A stretch of 57,770 nucleotides of DNA from Ectopseudomonas mendocina (GCF_007049795.1 NZ_SCFY01000026.1:1-57770), one strand, 5' to 3'. Shown: positions 8,438 to 15,421, counted from the first letter of the stretch. Numbers and translations are program-made. Notes: generated from the sequence alone by a model not told the origin.

Positions 8438-8991
8438 TGACCATCCCCTATATCACGTGCCTGTTTCCCCCTGACATGGCGTCATTTGATCGGATCTACG
8501 TCGTAGAGTTTGGCATTGATGGCGAGTTAATGCGCGAGGGATGGATTGCACGGCTCACGTCCTGGGAGTATCCGACGTTGCGCGATGCGGAGGGGATTTA
8601 CTACTTCACCGAGACGGCAGGAAGCAATGGTGACGGGCTCCGTATGTACGGCGCCGAACTGGTTGGCGAAGGCGAAGAGCCGACATTGCAACTTGTTAGG
8701 GAAATGGATCTTGGTCTGCCAACTCATTTGCCTCAGTTCTCCCCGGTAATCGGTATTCCAGAGGCTGTTCTTTACAACGGGCAGGCTGCTATGGCTGGTT
8801 GTGCTGGGTACTCGTATACGTCACCGGGTGGGTGGGTGCACGTTGGCGTAGCGTTTGCCGGATCTTCTGCGGGTGAGCTAGTCAACGGCACGAACATTGC
8901 TGACTCTCCGTATGCGCTTACTCGATGGAACGGCGCTGTTGAGCTATCGGACGGCACTATCGCCACATACGACTGGGGGCTGCCTGAGTGA
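8437..8991 (+). CDS. Conserved-looking phage protein of unknown function (184 aa)
   Basis: The start shares one base with the preceding stop, so it belongs to the same transcript. The product is acidic and beta-type, with aromatic and Gly residues and no recognisable domain, signal peptide or membrane helix. Codon use is somewhat less GC-biased at third positions than in the core genes, as for the neighbours. The stop overlaps the GTG of the next gene (GTGA). It and the following gene may form a small accessory pair for the large tail proteins upstream, by context only. Confidence 0.55.
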   Translation: MTIPYITCLFPPDMASFDRIYVVEFGIDGELMREGWIARLTSWEYPTLRDAEGIYYFTETAGSNGDGLRMYGAELVGEGEEPTLQLVREMDLGLPTHLPQFSPVIGIPEAVLYNGQAAMAGCAGYSYTSPGGWVHVGVAFAGSSAGELVNGTNIADSPYALTRWNGAVELSDGTIATYDWGLPE

Positions 8992-9509
8992 ACTTTTACC
9001 CTGTACTGGATGTTCGAACCGGATTCCCTGGCGTCGACCTGGCGTCACCTTCAGCGCCAACGATGGATACGCGGTACGTCGATGGTGACCATCTTCTGAG
9101 CCTGATCAATGTAAGTGCTCTTGAGTCGGCCATGGTCGATTTCGACGAGAGCGCGATCCGAGACTGCGCCGCTGTGCTCTCTACGCTGGCGTATGCACTC
9201 GGCAAATACATCGACCTTGGGAAGGTGCCGGTGCGGATACAGCATCGGGATGTGGTCGGGAGAATGGTTGACGGTAGTTGGACGTTCTTCATGCCTTCGG
9301 CGGGGGTTGTGATGCGTTGCAACTCCATGGTCTCGGTCGGATCGCAGGAGTTCGAAGTGCTCACTGACTATCTCGACAGCGTGCGCGGCTGGATAAGCAG
9401 CGAGCCGTGGCGGAACCGCACGATATTTCTCGGCACCACAATGGACGGATTGGTGCCGCCAGTTCCACCATTCTGGACTCTGCACGTAAAGACTGCCGAG
9501 GTGATCTAG
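8988..9509 (+). CDS. Phage protein of unknown function, last of the virion run (173 aa)
   Basis: The GTG start overlaps the previous stop by four bases. The product (MNFYPVLDVRTGFPGVD) is soluble and beta/alpha mixed with no known motif. It is the last gene of the overlapping block: directly after its TAG comes copy 2 of the CCCCCTGTAGGGTT motif and then a fresh ribosome binding site for the 662-aa gene. This marks a transcription or regulation boundary. Function is unknown. Confidence 0.55.
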   Translation: MNFYPVLDVRTGFPGVDLASPSAPTMDTRYVDGDHLLSLINVSALESAMVDFDESAIRDCAAVLSTLAYALGKYIDLGKVPVRIQHRDVVGRMVDGSWTFFMPSAGVVMRCNSMVSVGSQEFEVLTDYLDSVRGWISSEPWRNRTIFLGTTMDGLVPPVPPFWTLHVKTAEVI

Positions 9510-9510
9510 C

Positions 9511-9524
9511 CCCCCTGTAGGGTT
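9511..9524. promoter_or_regulatory. Late-gene motif, copy 2 (CCCCCTGTAGGGTT)
   Basis: This is identical to copies 1 and 3 over 14 bases. It begins two bases after the stop codon of the preceding gene and ends 55 bp before the ATG of the 662-aa virion gene, a position that matches the other copies. Confidence 0.55.
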
Positions 9525-9579
9525 TGGCTGGGTAGGTAGTTGGGTGGAGCATCGCACCATCATCAATGGGAGATAGGCA

Positions 9580-11568
9580 ATGTACGGGCTTCCCAAGCGC
9601 AAGCATGCCGCCAATGGCGGATTGATCGAAGGGCCAGGTACCGGCACGTCCGACTCGATCAAGAAAGATGTTCCAGCAGGTACCTACATTCTGCCGGCCG
9701 ACACCACGGCTAAGCTCGGCCTGGGCATGCCTGGGCGCAATGGCCAGGGTGCGCCGGCTCAGGAGCAGCCACGGCTTGGTATGCCTGGCAAGCAGGTGCC
9801 GGTGGCCGTCAGCAGTGGCGAGTACGAAATGCCGCCCCAGGACGTGCACGCGCTGGGCGCACTGGTGCTCGATCAGCTGAAGAATGCCACTCACCAGCAG
9901 AAGGGCTTCGGTCTGACCAAGGCGGTGATGGCTGCCGCGAAAGGGCAGCAGGCCGATGGTCCGCGCCAGTTCTTTGCCGATGGCGGTCTCGTCGAAGAAG
10001 AGCAGCGCCGTGGCTTCGGTGTTCGCATGCCGACCACCACCCTGATGCAGCCAGAGCAGCCGCGCCTTGGCGTTGGAGGTGGCAACAGACAGGCGACTCC
10101 GGCGCAGGCTGAGCCACGCACTGGCGGCTTCGGTATGCCGCGCGCCGGCCAGCAGCCTGTTGCTACTCAGCAGCCTGGGTTGGGTATGCCGCGCCGTACC
10201 ACCACGCCGCCAGCTCAGCAGGATGCGCCACGCCTGGGAATGCCAGGTGCTGCGCGCGGCCTGCTGGATGTTCCGGCCGGCATCGGCCAGGCTGTGGCTG
10301 GCGCAGCTCAGGTTCCGATCGCTGCTGGCCGGGATGCGCTGCGCAATGTAGCTGCTTATGCAGTTGGCGGCGATCCATCGACCCTGCCTGGCGGCGCCGC
10401 GCGATACCGCGACGAGGCAGTCAGTGGTGTGCAACAGGGGCTGGACCGTATCGGTGGCGCCACCGAAGGTCTGCGTGCTGCTGGCCGTGAAGCCCTTGGC
10501 GTGCAACCGCGTGAAGGCGCGGGCCCGGCAACTGCAGCGGCGCCGGCGCCGACTTCGACCGCTGGGATGACGCCTGAGCGGATCCAGACTATGGCGCGAG
10601 AGTCCGCTGCAATGCTGCCTGAAGCCTCGGCGCCAAGCCCAGGCGCGCCGGAGTTCGTATCGCCTGCCGGAAACGGTTACACGCAGGCAGGCAACGGCAT
10701 CGCCATGCGTACCGGTGCCGATGGCACCCCTGAGTTCACGAACGACACTGCAGCAGTATCTGGCGCCAGGACGATGCCTGCCGGTGGCATGAGCCGTATC
10801 GGTGATGGTGTGGGAGGAGGCCTCTCTGTCGGTGATCCAGGCGATGCTGAAATGGCCATTGCCCGATTCCAGCGGGCCAACGATATCCGCCAGCGCGCCA
10901 TCGAGCAGGATCGGGGAACGGTCACTGGGCTTACAGATGACCGTGGCAATCCAAGCTTGGCCGAGCGTCAGCGCAGCCGGCTTAATCTGCAGAATGCAGA
11001 GGCTGAAGCACTGCGCACGGAGACTCAACAGGGAAGCGCGACCGCATCGCAACAGCTTGCGGCGGAAAACCAGCGCATGGGCACCGAACAGCTCAACCAG
11101 CAGCGTTTGCAGCAGCAGATCGCCGAGGGCGACCTGGGCGTGCAGGATCGCCAGCGCCTGGACCAGTTGCGTGCGCAGATCAACGACACAAGCCTGAGCG
11201 AGCAGCAGCGCGCCCAGGCCATGGATGCCTACAACGCCCTGTCGATCACGCCGGATGCCAGGCTGAAGGCACAGCAGGACGCCAACACCCAACAGAATCG
11301 GCTGATCGGCGACCTCTACAAGTCGTTCAGCAGCCTGCAGACGCCGCCAACCATCGGTGAAGGCGAAAGCGCACGGCCTATGTCGTTCGAGGAATGGCTA
11401 CAGCCAGCGCTGAGGGCTATCCAAGGTGGTGGGCAACAGGGGCAAAGTCTGCCGCAGGGAGTGAGCCAAGACGCAGCTATCGCTGAGGCGCGGTCAGCGA
11501 TCGCCAGTGGCGCCTCACGGGAGGCAGTAAACGCAAGGCTTGCGCAGTGGGGGGTAGGCCCGGTTTAA
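9580..11568 (+). CDS. Phage virion-type protein with Leu-Gly-Met-Pro repeats (662 aa)
   Basis: The N-terminus (GGLIEGPGTGTSDSI, then VPAGTYILPAD) is a motif I recognise from internal or tail proteins of podovirus-like phages and prophages, but I cannot name its function. Residues about 45-225 carry a degenerate repeat centred on RLGMPG (LGLGMPG, RLGMPG, FGMPR, LGMPR, RLGMPG) separated by Gln/Pro/Thr linkers of about 20-35 residues. The middle is Ala/Gly rich and residues about 420-560 are Gln/Glu/Arg-rich coiled coil. It has its own copy of the late motif upstream. It ends convergently, overlapping the antisense exported-protein gene by four bases. An ejected or internal virion protein is the likely role, by inference. 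Confidence 0.65.
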   Translation: MYGLPKRKHAANGGLIEGPGTGTSDSIKKDVPAGTYILPADTTAKLGLGMPGRNGQGAPAQEQPRLGMPGKQVPVAVSSGEYEMPPQDVHALGALVLDQLKNATHQQKGFGLTKAVMAAAKGQQADGPRQFFADGGLVEEEQRRGFGVRMPTTTLMQPEQPRLGVGGGNRQATPAQAEPRTGGFGMPRAGQQPVATQQPGLGMPRRTTTPPAQQDAPRLGMPGAARGLLDVPAGIGQAVAGAAQVPIAAGRDALRNVAAYAVGGDPSTLPGGAARYRDEAVSGVQQGLDRIGGATEGLRAAGREALGVQPREGAGPATAAAPAPTSTAGMTPERIQTMARESAAMLPEASAPSPGAPEFVSPAGNGYTQAGNGIAMRTGADGTPEFTNDTAAVSGARTMPAGGMSRIGDGVGGGLSVGDPGDAEMAIARFQRANDIRQRAIEQDRGTVTGLTDDRGNPSLAERQRSRLNLQNAEAEALRTETQQGSATASQQLAAENQRMGTEQLNQQRLQQQIAEGDLGVQDRQRLDQLRAQINDTSLSEQQRAQAMDAYNALSITPDARLKAQQDANTQQNRLIGDLYKSFSSLQTPPTIGEGESARPMSFEEWLQPALRAIQGGGQQGQSLPQGVSQDAAIAEARSAIASGASREAVNARLAQWGVGPV

Positions 11569-11936
11569 CGGGCCTGCTTGCTAGGGATAAGGTCGTCGAA
11601 CAGACCTTGTTTCGGTACCGTGGGTTGCGGCTTGTTGTACAGCCGCATGCATGCCTCGGCCATGACGCGAACAGCACCGGTATAGCGCGTGTCCTTGGCC
11701 TTGTCGTAGGTGCATTCATCGCCTGAGTCGTAGGAAGCGAACAGGCCACGGCCGGCGCCCTGTTCAACGCTGGCCAGGCCGCCAGGGTACTTGCTCTGGC
11801 ACACGCGCACGGCAGACACGCTGGCGCCATGGTTCTGGACGCCAGGGAGCTTATCCAGCAGGCAGGTGGCGTAGTTGCCGGCCTGAGCCAGGCTGGAGAA
11901 GGCGAGTAAGGCGGCGGTGATCAGCAGTTTTTTCAT
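11565..11936 (-). CDS. Small exported Cys-containing protein, possible prophage moron (123 aa)
   Basis: The chosen ATG gives a textbook signal peptide (MKKLLITAALLAFSSLAQA, cleavage after AQA); longer forms lack it. The mature part has Cys25, Cys46, Cys75 and Cys96, a number and spacing that would allow two disulfides in the periplasm. The C-terminal tail is GLFDDLIPSKQAR, and the GLFDDL segment (residues 111-116) recurs twice at the start of the polyvalent protein encoded nearby. The gene lies antisense among late genes and could be expressed from the lysogen. No enzymatic motif is seen; function unknown. Confidence 0.6.
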   Translation of the reverse strand: MKKLLITAALLAFSSLAQAGNYATCLLDKLPGVQNHGASVSAVRVCQSKYPGGLASVEQGAGRGLFASYDSGDECTYDKAKDTRYTGAVRVMAEACMRLYNKPQPTVPKQGLFDDLIPSKQAR

Positions 11937-11961
11937 GGGCTTCACAGCCTGGAGGTGCGAG

Positions 11962-12264
11962 ATGAAAGATAGTAAAGCATCGAGCGATGGCCGCGGTAGG
12001 CAAAGCCGACTGCAGGGCAACGTCAATGCGCTGTTCGAGTTTGCCACTAGGGTGATTGGTCGAGCAGATTCAAGGCAGTTGCCTGATCGTCTGCTGGACG
12101 ATGAAGATTTCCTTGAGCGGCTGGCCGGCAAGGTGGTGGAGAAGCTGGATGCGCGAAGTGCTGGGGCTGTCAGCGGTCTTTCTGCGCAGATAGACGCATT
12201 AAATCAAGCAGCGCTAGTGCCTCTTCAATCGCCGAGTCAGACGCGATTGAAGCCCCAAGAGTAG
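11962..12264 (+). CDS. Hypothetical phage protein (100 aa)
   Basis: The ATG has a strong GGAGGTG ribosome binding site, and the two start codons (this and the exported-protein gene) face away from each other across only 25 bp. The product is charged and helical (LLDDEDFLERLAGKVVEKLDAR) with a Ser/Arg-rich N-terminus and no known domain. The last 95 bp overlap an antisense leucine-zipper-like ORF. The ribosome binding site supports it, but expression is unproven. Confidence 0.45.
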   Translation: MKDSKASSDGRGRQSRLQGNVNALFEFATRVIGRADSRQLPDRLLDDEDFLERLAGKVVEKLDARSAGAVSGLSAQIDALNQAALVPLQSPSQTRLKPQE

Positions 12265-12427
12265 CTTCGAGCTTGAGTTTGTAGTCAGCCAGCATGGCGT
12301 CCAGAGCGGCGGGGTTGTGGCGCGTTTCGATAATGGCATGCAGTGCATTGCGCATACCAACCGTCTGGGCTTGAAGGTTCAGGAGTAGCTTTTCCAGCAC
12401 TTCAACGCGTTGTTCCAAGTCGCTCAT
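12170..12427 (-). CDS. Small coiled-coil protein, hypothetical (85 aa)
   Basis: The ATG used gives MSDLEQRVEVLEKLLLNL, a leucine-zipper-like opening reminiscent of SlyX-type small coiled-coil proteins; a start nine bases upstream is also possible. The remainder is helical and acidic. It runs downstream of the minus-strand repressor gene with a 98-bp gap and overlaps the plus-strand hypothetical gene at the 3' end by 95 bp. A convergent overlap this long is unusual, so one of the two may not be real. Confidence 0.45.
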   Translation of the reverse strand: MSDLEQRVEVLEKLLLNLQAQTVGMRNALHAIIETRHNPAALDAMLADYKLKLEATLGASIASDSAIEEALALLDLMRLSAQKDR

Positions 12428-12525
12428 GGCTATCATCCGTGGTTGGTGGCCTTGTGACGCTAGACCATCAAGGGCCATTCGGGTAGCTGGTCATTCATCC
12501 ATGGCCAGCGCTTGCCACTGAGGGA

Positions 12526-13005
12526 TTAAGCCTTAGGCCTGCGGGTGCGCCTGATGCGTTTAGCGCCTGTGCTGGGGGCCGAAGCCTCGTCCAGGCGTTT
12601 TTCCACCGTCTCCATCAGGGCGGCGTACTCCTGAAGCGGGTCAGTCCCTTTTAGAGCGGCCAGCTTGTCGATGTTCTCGGTAATCGACGCGGTCATGGTC
12701 AAGTCGAAATCAGTGCCTTCGCCGCGAACAGCCGTCAACTCGATTTCTGCAATGAGTTGGTCGGTGAGCAATGCGATCTGCTCTTTGCGAAAGGCTGCGC
12801 GGGCTGCTTCTAGAAGGCTTTCGGCATCGCCCAGTGCGAGTGGCCGAGCAAACGAAGTGCCGGCCGCCTCCCTGTCAAAACTGGCCTCAAGGCGGGCGAT
12901 AATCTCCGCAGTCGCAGATCGTTTGTTCGCCTTCGCTGCTTCCATAACCTTGTCACGAAGCAATTCTGGAATGCGGAGATTGAACTGAGGGTCTTTCCTG
13001 CTCAT
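12526..13005 (-). CDS. Arc/Mnt-type ribbon-helix-helix repressor with extended C-terminus (159 aa)
   Basis: Residues 1-45 (DPQFNLRIPELLRDKV, then a NKRSATAEIIARLE helix) match the Arc/Mnt family: a beta strand that enters the DNA major groove followed by two helices. The order DPxFNxRxP is shared with Mnt of phage P22. The remaining 110 residues are helical and of unknown function, perhaps for tetramer formation as in Mnt. The gene is transcribed away from a second Arc-like gene, and three related operators fill the 127-bp gap. It is the likely maintenance repressor of the module, by analogy with P22 immI. Confidence 0.8.
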   Translation of the reverse strand: MSRKDPQFNLRIPELLRDKVMEAAKANKRSATAEIIARLEASFDREAAGTSFARPLALGDAESLLEAARAAFRKEQIALLTDQLIAEIELTAVRGEGTDFDLTMTASITENIDKLAALKGTDPLQEYAALMETVEKRLDEASAPSTGAKRIRRTRRPKA

Positions 13006-13049
13006 GCGGCTCTCTGTGTGAGGGGGTGCATTAAACGCACTCTATGAAG

Positions 13050-13070
13050 AATGCATCACCGTGGTATTGA
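13050..13070. promoter_or_regulatory. Operator A for the Arc/Mnt-type repressors
   Basis: The left half AATGCATCAC is identical to that of operator C, and the right half is degenerate. It lies just upstream of the TTGACA box of the rightward promoter. Its centre is 25 bp from that of operator B. Confidence 0.5.
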
Positions 13071-13095
13071 CATCAATGCACCACCGTTCTACATT
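13067..13095 (+). promoter_or_regulatory. Sigma70-type promoter for the arc-like/antirepressor operon
   Basis: A perfect TTGACA (13067-13072) is followed after 17 bp by TACATT (13090-13095), four of six matches to TATAAT. Transcription should start near 13102, at the edge of operator C. Operator B covers the spacer and -10 box. Occupation of the operators would therefore block the promoter that reads into the arc-like gene, the small unknown gene and the antirepressor. Confidence 0.65.
13075..13095. promoter_or_regulatory. Operator B, over the promoter -10 box
   Basis: AATGCACCAC on the left has one mismatch to the palindromic half-site of operator C, and the right half keeps the outer CATT. 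It overlaps the spacer and the -10 box. The centre-to-centre distances are 25 bp (A-B) and 27 bp (B-C), about two and a half helical turns. Confidence 0.5.
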
Positions 13096-13101
13096 TCAAT
13101 C

Positions 13102-13122
13102 AATGCATCACGGTGATGCATT
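13102..13122. promoter_or_regulatory. Operator C, perfect 21-bp palindrome
   Basis: AATGCATCAC and GTGATGCATT flank a single G: ten bases in each arm without mismatch. It lies 10 bp before the ATG of the 56-residue Arc-like protein, at the expected transcription start, and its last base is a few bases before the GGAGGG ribosome binding site. This is the best candidate for the highest-affinity site. Confidence 0.7.
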
Positions 13123-13132
13123 TGGAGGGCAA

Positions 13133-13303
13133 ATGAGTCGAGTGGATCCGCAGTTCAAATTACGCCTGCCGCAGGAGTTGAAAAACTATTTGTCTGAGCA
13201 GGCAGAGTTGAATCGGCGCAGTCAGACGGCCGAGGTCATTTACAGGCTGGAACAATCGAGGAAGCAAGATGAGAGTCAGCGAGGCAAGCAGGCAGACGCC
13301 TGA
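13133..13303 (+). CDS. Arc-type ribbon-helix-helix repressor (56 aa)
   Basis: The chosen ATG follows GGAGGG; upstream ATGs in frame lie inside the operators. The product is about the length of P22 Arc (53 residues) and has its layout: DPQFKLRLPQEL strand, then two helices with the NRRSQTAEVIYRLE core. It is the first gene of the rightward operon and, by analogy with Arc, should damp expression of the antirepressor downstream while sharing operators with the divergent 159-residue repressor. Functional roles are inferred. Confidence 0.8.
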   Translation: MSRVDPQFKLRLPQELKNYLSEQAELNRRSQTAEVIYRLEQSRKQDESQRGKQADA

Positions 13304-13373
13304 AAGAATGAAGCCCCAGGTGCTCGTAACACCCAGGGCTTCGGATGTGAAAACTTTGGAAGGAGTTCACCTG

Positions 13374-13634
13374 ATGAATGCTAACGCAAACTCCGTGGAA
13401 TGCAACCTTGAGGACGCCACTACGCCGGAGGAGATATTCAGCCTGCCCGACAATGTGCCGCTGAATCAGGATGTACTCAATACCTTCCTCGGTCGGGCTA
13501 TTGGCCTGGCTGTTGTGCTGCAAGGCGGTAGCCTGCCTACGCATGAGAAGAACGTGCTCTGGTTGCTGGAGTCGCAGCTGAGCCAGATGAAAACCTATCT
13601 GGATCGCGCGCTGTGCGATCGGGAGGCGGCATGA
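13374..13634 (+). CDS. Small protein between Arc-like and antirepressor genes (86 aa)
   Basis: The frame is open further upstream, but the ATG at this position has a strong AAGGAG eight bases away, so it is preferred. The product is acidic and helical (DVLNTFLGRAIGLAVVLQGG, then an NVLWLLESQLSQMKTYLDRAL helix). It has no family that I recognise; a faint similarity in layout to small Pseudomonas DUF3077-type proteins is not convincing. The stop overlaps the antirepressor start (ATGA), so the two are likely translated together. Confidence 0.6.
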   Translation: MNANANSVECNLEDATTPEEIFSLPDNVPLNQDVLNTFLGRAIGLAVVLQGGSLPTHEKNVLWLLESQLSQMKTYLDRALCDREAA

Positions 13635-14524
13635 TGGGAAGCCTCACATCACCCACAGTCAGCATTCATGGTCAGCAGATCCCTATCGTTGAGTTCAACG
13701 GGCAGCGTGTCGTCACTCTGGCGATGGTGGACAAGGTGCATCAGCGGCCCGACGGGACTGCTGGTCGCAATTTTCGAGAGAACCGCCAGCGCTTCATTGA
13801 GGCCGAGGACTACCTGCTTGTGACTTCCGACGAAATTCGTCGGAACAGTCCCGGCGCGATTCCAGCGGCCCTAAGGCGTAACGATGTGATTCTGCTAACC
13901 GAATCTGGCTACCTGATGCTGGTCAAGAGCTTCACCGACGATCTCGCTTGGGAGGTGCAGCGGCAATTGGTCAAGGGGTACTTCACCAAGCGCGAGTTGC
14001 AGTTGCCATCCTTGCCCCAGTCATTCGCCGATGCCTTGCGTTTGGCGGCAGATTTGGAAGAGCAGAAGGCCAAGCTGCAGGTTGAGAACAAGCAGCAAGC
14101 GCAGCGGATCGATAGCCTGGAAAATCTTTTTCTCCCAGGAGAGACACCAACGCAATTTTGTAAGCGACTTAACGGTGTCAATACTCAGCAGGTAAACGCG
14201 ACCTTGTTGGAGCTTGGCTGGATATATAACTCCGAACGCGATGCTGAGCGCTCCCCCAAGTACCGTGTTGCAAGTAGGGTGCGCGACCGCTATTTGACAG
14301 AAAAGCCGCGAACCATTTCGGCTGAGGGGTGTGACTCTTTCATAAAGTATGACCTGCAGTTGTTGCTAGCAGGGGCGCAGCGTCTTCATCAGTTTTATCT
14401 CATGCACAAACTACCAATGAAGAAGGGGTGGGATGGCGAGTTCACCATGGTGAAGCTGGTCGCAGAAGGAAAGATAGGAAGAGTGCTTTCTGGAAAGGAC
14501 ACAGGAGGGCGCAACGATGAATAA
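13631..14524 (+). CDS. ORF6N-type phage antirepressor (297 aa)
   Basis: The N-terminal half carries an ORF6N domain: TLAMVDKVHQRPDGTAGRNF and NRQRFIEAEDYLLVTSDEI are its signature, and DVILLTESGYLML continues it. A coiled coil at about residues 125-165 is followed by a C-terminal domain of the kind fused to phage antirepressors (LNGVNTQQVNATLLELGWIY). Antirepressors of this type inactivate a phage repressor and promote induction. The ATG used overlaps the preceding stop and has GGGAGG; it gives MMGSLTSPT. Position behind an Arc-controlled promoter matches P22 ant, although Ant itself is a different domain combination. Confidence 0.85.
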   Translation: MMGSLTSPTVSIHGQQIPIVEFNGQRVVTLAMVDKVHQRPDGTAGRNFRENRQRFIEAEDYLLVTSDEIRRNSPGAIPAALRRNDVILLTESGYLMLVKSFTDDLAWEVQRQLVKGYFTKRELQLPSLPQSFADALRLAADLEEQKAKLQVENKQQAQRIDSLENLFLPGETPTQFCKRLNGVNTQQVNATLLELGWIYNSERDAERSPKYRVASRVRDRYLTEKPRTISAEGCDSFIKYDLQLLLAGAQRLHQFYLMHKLPMKKGWDGEFTMVKLVAEGKIGRVLSGKDTGGRNDE

Positions 14525-15335
14525 AGGTCTGGAAGATAACCAGAAGCATCGCGCCATGTTCAGCTTGCCGCCAATTCAATCAAGCAAAGAGACCGCCCTT
14601 GTTGCTCAGGATTTACCGCCTCAGAAGGTTGTCACGGGCGACAAAGAGGTTGATGCACTGCTGTGGTTGCGTGAGGTGATTAGTACCGGGCAGGAGGGTC
14701 TTATCGCAATTGCTCTGGAAGCGGCAAAAAACATCAAGACCCCGTTTAAAGAGCTGGAGAAGCGGTATACGCAGAAGCTCATCAAAGACAATCCCGGAAA
14801 TTGGGCCGCCGCTTTTTCTTCTTTTGGATTTGCTGATATTCAGGGGTTGGCAGAGCGATCCATTGAGAAGGAGATGAAGAGGCGAGAGGCGAACGCAAGA
14901 TTTCCAGGGGAGACTATTTGGGACAACACGCCAGCCGAGGATTTCTGTGTAACTACGCTGAAGCGTTGCCCGAAATTTAAAGGCTGCACTAACTATGATA
15001 AGGAGGAAGTTAAAAAGCGATTTTTAAAGTATGCCGATTTATTGCCCTTCACTCTTACGGACTGCTTGCATGAGCTTAATTATTGGAGCGACCTGTATTG
15101 GCTCCGTAACTCATTTGGTAGCGGTGATGGTCCGGATGAGGCGACTGTTCGAGAATGGTTTGTCTTCGGTCTGCTCGCCGAGATCAAGCCGCGTAGTCAT
15201 GCCGAGGCTAAATTCGTACTCTGGTGGTTGCGTGAAAAGGATCGGAATGACCATCAAGAGTACGATGCTATCGTCAACAACCTTCTGGATCACCCAGGAA
15301 TGGTTGTAGATCAGGAGCGCTTTTCAAGCTCTTAG
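14517..15335 (+). CDS. Partner gene of the antirepressor, unknown function (272 aa)
   Basis: It overlaps the antirepressor by 8 bp with AGGAGG upstream, and it is the last gene before a strong terminator, so it shares the Arc-controlled transcript. The product is soluble and mixed helical, with a central TLKRCPKFKGC segment that could bind metal or form a disulfide and a Trp/Tyr-rich C-terminal half. Its third codon positions are noticeably less GC-rich than in the virion genes. I do not recognise the family. Co-transcription suggests a role in induction or early lytic takeover. Confidence 0.65.
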   Translation: MNKGLEDNQKHRAMFSLPPIQSSKETALVAQDLPPQKVVTGDKEVDALLWLREVISTGQEGLIAIALEAAKNIKTPFKELEKRYTQKLIKDNPGNWAAAFSSFGFADIQGLAERSIEKEMKRREANARFPGETIWDNTPAEDFCVTTLKRCPKFKGCTNYDKEEVKKRFLKYADLLPFTLTDCLHELNYWSDLYWLRNSFGSGDGPDEATVREWFVFGLLAEIKPRSHAEAKFVLWWLREKDRNDHQEYDAIVNNLLDHPGMVVDQERFSSS

Positions 15336-15344
15336 CATTGGCCA

Positions 15345-15358
15345 CCCCCTGTAGGGTT
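15345..15358. promoter_or_regulatory. Late-gene motif, copy 3 (CCCCCTGTAGGGTT)
   Basis: This copy is identical to copies 1 and 2 over 14 bases. It starts nine bases after the stop codon of the antirepressor partner and ends 63 bp before the ATG of the polyvalent gene, but a terminator lies between it and that ATG. Confidence 0.55.
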
Positions 15359-15381
15359 AGGCCATACCTGCGTCACCTCTG

Positions 15382-15410
15382 AAACTCCCGCTATCGCGGG
15401 AGTTTTCTTT
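15382..15410 (+). terminator. Rho-independent terminator of the antirepressor operon
   Basis: AAACTCCCGC and GCGGGAGTTT form a ten-pair stem with a four-base loop, followed by TTCTTTT. It ends just before the GGAGGG of the polyvalent gene, so that gene needs its own promoter, readthrough or antitermination. Confidence 0.85.
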
Positions 15411-15421
15411 TGGAGGGTGGT

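Noticed and set aside
9361..11292. Long open frame (643 codons) on the minus strand opposite the 662-aa virion gene
   Set aside because: Its translation is Arg/His/Ala/Leu rich with no domain, and it arises from the low-complexity, GC-biased codons of the real gene opposite.
11554..11574. GGCCCG/CGGGCC hairpin as terminator between the convergent genes
   Set aside because: The six-pair stem contains both stop codons in its loop and has no T run on either strand, so terminator function is not supported.
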